A DNA stretch of 64,000 nt from Paractinoplanes atraurantiacus (GTDB taxonomy: Bacteria > Actinomycetota > Actinomycetes > Mycobacteriales > Micromonosporaceae): NCBI RefSeq assembly GCF_900215205.1, contig NZ_OBDY01000022.1, positions 119,009 through 183,008 on the forward strand, written 5' to 3'. The notes beneath the pieces were generated by a model. The model ran no database searches and was not told the DNA's origin. It saw only the letters and a program-made list of their open reading frames with translations. The position numbers were made by a program, and so were the translations under genes. Position 1 is the stretch's first letter. The number at the start of each line of letters is the position of its first letter. Below, piece by piece: positions 59,184 through 64,000 of the stretch.

Positions 59184-59363
59184 ATGGCTGTCCCGAAGCG
59201 GCGCACGTCGCGCTCCAACACCCGGCACCGGCGCGCTCGGTGGAAGGCGTCCGTGCCCGGGCTTGCCGACTGCCCCTGCCCTCGTAAGGAGAAGGTGATT
59301 CCGCATCGGGCCTGTGCGCACTGCGGGATCTACCGCGGCCGTCAGGTGGTCGAGGGGCGATGA
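59184..59363 (+). CDS. rpmF: Ribosomal protein L32, cysteine-containing paralog
   Basis: A 59-residue L32: MAVPKRRTSRSNTRHRRARWKAS, then four cysteines in CPCPRKEKVIPHRACAHCG. The C-terminal CxxC is normal but the N-terminal pair is CxC with an 11-residue gap, not the usual CxxC with 9. It therefore looks like a zinc-ribbon form with an altered knuckle, unexpected behind a Zur-like box where zinc-free paralogs are normally found. Ribosome site GAGGAG. It overlaps the GTPase gene by 4 bp (ATGA). Confidence 0.9.
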   Translation: MAVPKRRTSRSNTRHRRARWKASVPGLADCPCPRKEKVIPHRACAHCGIYRGRQVVEGR

Positions 59364-60481
59364 AGGAAGGCAGGCTGCCGGTCACGGTGCTGTCCGGGTT
59401 TCTCGGGGCCGGGAAGACCACGCTGCTCAACCACGTGCTGGCCAACCAGGATGGGCTGCGGGTCGCCGTCATCGTCAACGACATGAGTGAGGTCAACATC
59501 GACGCGGCGCTGGTGCGGACCGAGGAGCGGCTGGTCGAGATGACCAACGGGTGCATCTGCTGCACCTTGCGCGACGACCTGCTCGGTGAGGTCGCCGCGC
59601 TGGCCCGGCAGGGGCGTTTCGACTATCTGCTCATCGAGTCGAGTGGGATCTCCGAGCCGATGCCGGTTGCGGCCACGTTCGCGTTCGGGATCGATGACGA
59701 CGAGCGCGTGCTGGCCGATGTCGCCGATCTCGACACCATGGTCACCGTCGTCGACGCGCCGCACCTGATCGCCCGCATCAACGGGGGTGAGACTCTCGAG
59801 GAACGCGGTCTGGGCGCGTACGAAGGTGACGACCGCACCATCGCCGACCTGCTGGTCGACCAGCTCGAGTTCGCCGACGTGGTCGTCATCAACAAGACCG
59901 ACCTGGTCACCATGGCCGAGTTGCACCGGGTCGAGGCGCTGGTGACCCGGCTCAACCCGTCCGCCCGGCAGATCCGCTCGGTCATGGGCCGCGTCGCCCC
60001 GAAGGATCTGATGCACACCGGGCGGTTCGACATGGCCGCGGCCGAGACCGCGCCCGGCTGGGTGGCCGAGCTCAACGGCGAGCGCATTCCCGAGACCATC
60101 GAGTACGGCATCGGCAGCCTCCTGTTCCGCGCGGCCGAGCCGTTCCATCCGCAACGACTCTGGGAGCTTTTCGAGACGGCGATTGAGTCGTACGCAATAT
60201 TGCGCTCCAAAGGTTTTCTCCGGCTCGCCACACGGCCGGACACGATGGCGCTCTGGTCGCAGGCCGGCCCGAACGGGCGGCTGGATCCGATGGGCGCGGC
60301 CGACGGCGACGCCGGTCAGGAGCTGGTCTTCATCGGCGTGGACCTGCCGGTCGGTGAGCTCGGCGACCGCCTGCGGGCGTGCCTGCTGACCGCCGACGAG
60401 CTGGCCGCCGGTGACGAGGCCTGGCGCCTGCTGCCCGATCCGTTCCCGGTGTGGGAGCTCGACCCGGTTCACCAGCACTGA
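59360..60481 (+). CDS. COG0523 (CobW/ZigA-type) GTPase, putative zinc chaperone
   Basis: A 373-residue G3E GTPase. Walker A GFLGAGKTT, the COG0523 metal motif GCICC (in MTNGCICCTLRDDL), LLIESSGISEP switch region, NKTD guanine-specificity motif and a CobW C-terminal domain (GQELVFIGVDLP). Zur-controlled members of this family carry zinc to essential enzymes during starvation (ZigA/ZNG1-type); the Zur-like box and L32 partner support this role. Co-translated with L32. Confidence 0.92.
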   Translation: MKEGRLPVTVLSGFLGAGKTTLLNHVLANQDGLRVAVIVNDMSEVNIDAALVRTEERLVEMTNGCICCTLRDDLLGEVAALARQGRFDYLLIESSGISEPMPVAATFAFGIDDDERVLADVADLDTMVTVVDAPHLIARINGGETLEERGLGAYEGDDRTIADLLVDQLEFADVVVINKTDLVTMAELHRVEALVTRLNPSARQIRSVMGRVAPKDLMHTGRFDMAAAETAPGWVAELNGERIPETIEYGIGSLLFRAAEPFHPQRLWELFETAIESYAILRSKGFLRLATRPDTMALWSQAGPNGRLDPMGAADGDAGQELVFIGVDLPVGELGDRLRACLLTADELAAGDEAWRLLPDPFPVWELDPVHQH

Positions 60482-61401
60482 TGGCCGTCACCATGCTCGG
60501 CGGCTTCTGGCCGCGGGCCACCGCCGAGGCCGCGTGGGCCCTGCTCGCCACGGATCCGGGCCGGCGGCTGATCTCCTGCGCCTCGCTCGGCGACGCGCTC
60601 GCCGCGCCCGACAACGCCGTCGTGGTGCTGCCCGAGGACTGTGAGCCGGACGACGTCCGTACGGCCTGGGCCCCCCAAGCGAACGCACCCAGCGTGACCA
60701 CCGTCGTCCCGGCCGACCTCGTGCTGGACGGCCTCACCAGCGAGTCGGCCATCGGTGACCTGGTGGCCCACCAGATCGAGCAGGCCGACACGGTGCTGCT
60801 GACCGGGCGGCGCGAAGGCGACGACGAGTGGGAGACCGAGCAGATCCGCGTGCTGCTGCACCGCCTCGCGCCGTGGGCGAGCCACACCGTCCCGGCCCTG
60901 CACGGGCGCGCCGAACCCCTCGCGCCGGTCACCCGCGGGCTGCGCGGCCACGCCGTCGGCGTTCACGAGCCCGTGCCCGACCACGGCGTCGTCTCGTGCG
61001 TCTTCCACGCCCGCCGGCCGTTCCATCCCGGGCGGCTGCACGACGCCCTCGACGACGTGACCGACAACGTGCTGCGCTCGCGGGGCCACTTCTGGCTGGC
61101 CAGCCGGCCCGACCTGGCGATGACGTGGGAGTCGGCCGGCGAGCTCAGCCTGGGCCCGGTCAGCGGCTGGCTGGACGCGCTGCCGCTCGACCAGTGGCCG
61201 GGCGTGGACACCGAACGGCTCCTGGCCGCCGAGATCGACTGGGATCCGTACTACGGCGACCGCCACCACCATCTGGCCTTCATCGGCATCGACCTCGACC
61301 CGGTGCACATCCACCGGGTGCTGAGCCGCTGCCTGCTCACCGACTACGAGCTGGCCGACGGCGAACAAGCCTGGCGCCGGCTGCCCGACCCTTTCCGATA
61401 G
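60481..61401 (+). CDS. Degenerate COG0523-like protein lacking GTPase motifs
   Basis: A 306-residue paralog-like protein. The C-terminal part (CVFHARRPFHPGRLHDAL to HHLAFIGIDLDPVHIHRVLSRCLLTDYELADGEQAW) matches the CobW C-terminal domain of the preceding GTPase. The N-terminal part keeps the fold rhythm (IGDLVAHQIEQADTVLLTG) but lacks the P-loop (LGGFWPRATAEA), GCICC and NKTD (TGRR). DRHHHLAF adds a His cluster absent from the first gene. Starts at ATG 60481, overlapping the GTPase stop by one base. It may be a regulatory partner or metal-binding subunit. Confidence 0.75.
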   Translation: MAVTMLGGFWPRATAEAAWALLATDPGRRLISCASLGDALAAPDNAVVVLPEDCEPDDVRTAWAPQANAPSVTTVVPADLVLDGLTSESAIGDLVAHQIEQADTVLLTGRREGDDEWETEQIRVLLHRLAPWASHTVPALHGRAEPLAPVTRGLRGHAVGVHEPVPDHGVVSCVFHARRPFHPGRLHDALDDVTDNVLRSRGHFWLASRPDLAMTWESAGELSLGPVSGWLDALPLDQWPGVDTERLLAAEIDWDPYYGDRHHHLAFIGIDLDPVHIHRVLSRCLLTDYELADGEQAWRRLPDPFR

Positions 61402-61455
61402 CCGATCCACGTCACACCGGCTCATCTCCGGCCGGGGCCTGCCGACGACACAGAC

Positions 61456-62883
61456 ATGAACGCCCCGGGCATCCGCTGGTTCCTCGTCGTCACGGTGGCC
61501 GCGGTCGCGGCGTGCATGGTCACCTACGGGTCGGATGCCGGCAACGTCCTCTACGCCGCGCTCTACCTGTCCCTGTGCGGGATGAGCTGGTGGGCGGCCC
61601 GCCGCCAGAGCCACGGCGCGCGCCTGCCCTGGGTGCTGATCGCGACGGCCATCACGCTGTGGTTCACCGGGGACGCCATCGAGCTGGTGCAGTCGTACGT
61701 CGGTACGGTGCCCTCGGTCGGCGTCGCCGACGCCTTCTGGCTGTCCGGATATCCGCTGCTGGCGGCGGCGCTGGCCCTGATGGCCCGTCGGCGGGCGCCG
61801 GGACGGATGAGGCCGGCGGTGCTCGACAGCCTCACCCTGACCGTGGCGGCGGGCGCGGCGAGCTGGCAGTTCCTGGTCGAGCCGGTGCTCAGCGCCGGCT
61901 ACGGCGTGGCCGACTCGGTCATTCCGGCGCTCTACCCGGTCGGCGACGTGGTGCTGCTGGCCGGCACGCTGCTCATCGCGCTCTCCCCCGGCACCCGGAC
62001 CGCACCGACCCGCCTGCTGCTGGCCGCGGTCGGCCTCTACCTCGGCGTCGACCTGGGCTACAACCTGCTGCCGTACGTGCTGGACTACTCCCTCGTCTCC
62101 CGCATCGGCCCGCTCATCGCGCTCGGCAACGCGCTGATCGTGGCCGCGGCGCTGCACCCGGCGCGCGGCGAACTGATGCACCCCGGGCCCCGCGCGACCG
62201 TGCTGCACCCGGCGCGGGTGCTCTTCCTCGGCCTGGCCCTGATGACGGCGCCGATGCTGACCATGCTGCAGTCCGGCTTCGACCAGAACCAGATCATTCT
62301 CATCATCGCCACGACCGCCTGCGCCGCCTTCGTGCTGACGAGGTTCACCACGGCCGTACGCGAGCAGGAGCGCACCCAGGCCGAGCTGGCGTTCCAGGCG
62401 CGGCACGACCCGCTGACCGGCCTGTCCAACCGGGCCGTGCTGGCCGACCGGCTCGGCCGGCTGCTGCCCGCCGCGGACGCACCGGTCAGCGTCCTCTACC
62501 TCGACCTGGACGGCTTCAAGCAGATCAACGACGAGCACGGCCACGAGGCCGGCGATGCCGTCCTGCGGGTGGTGTCACGGCGGTTGTCGGCCGCCGTACG
62601 GGAGACCGACCTGGTGACCCGCCTCGGCGGCGACGAGTTCGTCATGCTCTGCCCGGCCGCACCGCCGGCCGAGGCCATCCGGCTGGCCGAGCGCGTCCTG
62701 CACGACGTCGCGCAGCCGGTGATCTGGAACGGGCTCACCCTGCACGTGGGCGCCAGCATCGGCATCGCCGCCGAGACCGACGGCGCCGAGATCAGCGCCA
62801 CCGACGTGCTGCGCTCCGCCGACATCGCGATGTACCAGGCCAAACGACAGGGCCGGGGCCGCTTCGTCGTGGCCGGATCCTAG
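61456..62883 (+). CDS. Diguanylate cyclase (GGDEF) with N-terminal membrane domain
   Basis: A 475-residue membrane enzyme. About eight to nine TM helices fill residues 1-300. A short linker (RTQAELAFQARHDPLTGLSNRAVL) leads into the GGDEF domain: LYLDLDGFKQINDEHGHEAGD and RLGGDEFVML, an intact active site that should make c-di-GMP. No EAL domain. A RxxD inhibitory site four residues before GGDEF is present in RETDLVTRLGGDEF. The membrane part may sense a ligand or membrane state. Confidence 0.93.
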   Translation: MNAPGIRWFLVVTVAAVAACMVTYGSDAGNVLYAALYLSLCGMSWWAARRQSHGARLPWVLIATAITLWFTGDAIELVQSYVGTVPSVGVADAFWLSGYPLLAAALALMARRRAPGRMRPAVLDSLTLTVAAGAASWQFLVEPVLSAGYGVADSVIPALYPVGDVVLLAGTLLIALSPGTRTAPTRLLLAAVGLYLGVDLGYNLLPYVLDYSLVSRIGPLIALGNALIVAAALHPARGELMHPGPRATVLHPARVLFLGLALMTAPMLTMLQSGFDQNQIILIIATTACAAFVLTRFTTAVREQERTQAELAFQARHDPLTGLSNRAVLADRLGRLLPAADAPVSVLYLDLDGFKQINDEHGHEAGDAVLRVVSRRLSAAVRETDLVTRLGGDEFVMLCPAAPPAEAIRLAERVLHDVAQPVIWNGLTLHVGASIGIAAETDGAEISATDVLRSADIAMYQAKRQGRGRFVVAGS

Positions 62884-62920
62884 TACTTCGGCCGTAGATG
62901 TTGACCTTGGTTGGCCCGCG

Positions 62921-63260
62921 TTGACTGTCCTCGTACGGACCGTGCACATGACGGCGGAGTACGCCGCCGACATCGTCGCCTGGCGATACCCGGCGCCCTA
63001 TGACTGTTACAACACCACCTGCGTCGATCCGGGTTTCCTGGTCGATTCCGCCAGTGGTTTCTCCGCGTTGGTCGACGAGGGTGGGTTGATCGGTTTTCGT
63101 TCGTTCGGTCCGGCCGGCCGGGTGCCGGGTGGCGTCTACGACTCGTCGGCCCTCGACACCGGCGGTGGGCCGCGGCCGGAGCTGACCGGACGCGCGCACG
63201 GCAGTTCGCGGACGCAGGGTCATTGGCTGCACCAAAGCCACGCTGTCGAGTGCGTGACTA
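62921..63260 (+). pseudogene. GNAT acetyltransferase gene interrupted by IS element
   Basis: From TTG 62921 the protein reads VHMTAEYAADIVAWRYPAPYDCYN, FRSFGPAGRVPGGVYDSSALDTGGGPRPELTGR, the N-terminal two thirds of an actinobacterial GNAT family in which LTGRGLG is the start of the acetyl-CoA loop. After TGR the sequence degrades, and at about 63259 an IS630-type element begins. The 3' third is missing here and may lie beyond the element outside the window. Confidence 0.65.
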
Positions 63261-64000
63261 GACACCTTTGGGGTGGGGGTCAGGGCGGTGCTGGTGGAGG
63301 TAGACCTGTTCCGGTGAAGTGCCCGTCGATCAGTCCGATGCGGTATTGCATGCGGTTGAGGCGGTTCTTCACCGCGGCAGTGAGCTCGTTGGCGGTCCGC
63401 ACGGCGAGATTGCCCAGACTGGTCTTCATCGTCGACCAGACCTTCTCGACCGGGTTCAGTTCCGGCGCGTAGGCCGGTAGTTCGTAAACCCGTAGCCAGG
63501 ACCGGGCGGCGATCGCCGCTCGCATCGCGGGAGTCTTGTGCAATGACAGGCGGTCCCAGACCAGCACGATCGGGGCCTGCAACTGCTGGTGGGCGGCGTC
63601 CAGCAAGCGAATCAGCTCCGGCTCCCGCAAGCCTTTCGGTTCGCCTTTACGCCCGCGATAGGTCAGCGTGCGGTAGATCAGCCGGGAACGTTCGCCGGGC
63701 CGGTAACAGCACAGCCCGGCCACCGACACCCGCACGGTGCCCTTCGCGGTCACCTTGACCACGGGTGTCCGGCCTTTCGGCGCCCAGGTGGTGGCCTTAT
63801 GGGTCTTCAGCGTCTGGCCACACTCATCGGCAAAGACAATCCAGGCGGTCGCGCGGGCGGCGACTCTTTTACCGCCGGCCACTGATACCGGCGCCAATGC
63901 GCGATCGCGGCTTCGTCCCGCTCGATCGCGCGGGGAATGGGCAACTGGGCGGTGTAACCGAGCCGGCGCATCGCCTGCCACGCGGTCGTGACCCCGACCT
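63261..64000 (-). mobile_element. IS630-family insertion sequence, partial
   Basis: Starts about 63261 just after a TA dinucleotide (IS630/Tc1-type target) with GACACCTTTGGGGTG as a likely end, and carries a transposase reading leftward. The other end is outside the window, so terminal repeats and target duplication cannot be verified. Confidence 0.65.
63280..64000 (-). CDS. IS630-family transposase, 5' end outside window, internal frameshift
   Basis: DDE transposase. The main frame (63280 up to about 63870) has the catalytic Asp in FADECG, second Asp in VLVWDRLSLHKT and Glu in AYAPELNPVEKVW, i.e. a complete DD34E-type core. Upstream of 63867-63870 the coding frame shifts: the other frame encodes VTTAWQAMRRLGYTAQLPIPRAIERDEAAIAHWRRYQWPAV, the end of the N-terminal HTH part. 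A -1 step at an AAAA tract joins them, which may be programmed frameshifting (known for some IS630 members) or decay. Confidence 0.8.
   Translation of the reverse strand, partial: GRGHDRVAGDAPARLHRPVAHSPRDRAGRSRDRALAPVSVAGGKRVAARATAWIVFADECGQTLKTHKATTWAPKGRTPVVKVTAKGTVRVSVAGLCCYRPGERSRLIYRTLTYRGRKGEPKGLREPELIRLLDAAHQQLQAPIVLVWDRLSLHKTPAMRAAIAARSWLRVYELPAYAPELNPVEKVWSTMKTSLGNLAVRTANELTAAVKNRLNRMQYRIGLIDGHFTGTGLPPPAPP

Noticed and set aside
48347..61401. Iron or manganese rather than zinc as the metal of the surface system
   Set aside because: Not excluded by the transporter alone, but zinc-free L28/L33 paralogs and the COG0523 GTPase under matching boxes favour zinc.
1..64000. tRNA, rRNA and riboswitch genes
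   Set aside because: No T-loop or acceptor patterns, rRNA-like stretches or convincing riboswitch cores were seen by eye; a covariance-model scan would be decisive.

Overview
This is a 64 kb chromosomal piece of a high-GC Gram-positive bacterium. Codons end almost always in G or C. GTG and TTG starts, ATGA/GTGA gene overlaps, Tat and lipoprotein signals, NarL-type two-component systems, a LAL-type LuxR giant and actinobacterial sortase/WxL surface proteins all point to Actinomycetota, most likely Micromonosporaceae (Actinoplanes-like). The family placement is inference; no rRNA or tRNA gene was seen.

Layout. 0-8 kb: a truncated MHS-family transporter, a NarL/HisKA_3 two-component system divergent from a MacB-like ABC ATPase plus FtsX permease, and two carrier genes (TSUP, AEC). 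8-21 kb: secreted pectate lyase behind two LacI-type palindromes, a secreted esterase, a second YidC with a divergent TetR, assorted hydrolases, glutaminase, a TetR/SDR pair, thiolase, an amidohydrolase/DUF3237 operon, then decayed gene remnants. 21.5-39 kb: LAL regulator, FDOR/PPOX protein, GH92 alpha-mannosidase, EamA transporter, a broken acetyltransferase, M1 and M28 peptidases, MFS, DUF1275, and a 1024-residue membrane TPR protein. 39-48 kb: hydrolase, GNATs, FGGY kinase, TetR/cupin, SIMPL protein, a three-gene PH/SMP-30/phosphatase operon and an orphan PD-(D/E)XK-type nuclease.

48.3-61.4 kb is the most distinctive region: an apparent zinc-starvation island. Four Zur-like boxes (TGAAAA-N3-TTTTCA type) precede alternative ribosomal proteins L28/L33, two surface-protein operons and an L32-COG0523 GTPase operon. 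Between them lie five separate proteins carrying the actinobacterial choice-of-anchor M (surface-anchored repeat) domain, a DUF916-type partner, and an anchored-repeat-type metal ABC transporter. Its ZnuA-like lipoprotein carries a permuted copy of the same domain inside the substrate-binding fold. The parts suggest a relay that captures zinc at the cell wall by His motifs (GHxD, HxHxxW), hands it to the lipoprotein and ABC importer, and is backed inside the cell by a zinc-chaperone-type GTPase and zinc-free ribosomal proteins. The domain families are known; the integrated zinc function is inference.

61.4-64 kb: a GGDEF diguanylate cyclase, then an acetyltransferase gene cut by an IS630-family element that runs off the window. 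At least six broken genes occur. Several have single-base shifts in GC-rich runs, so assembly error cannot be excluded from sequence alone.
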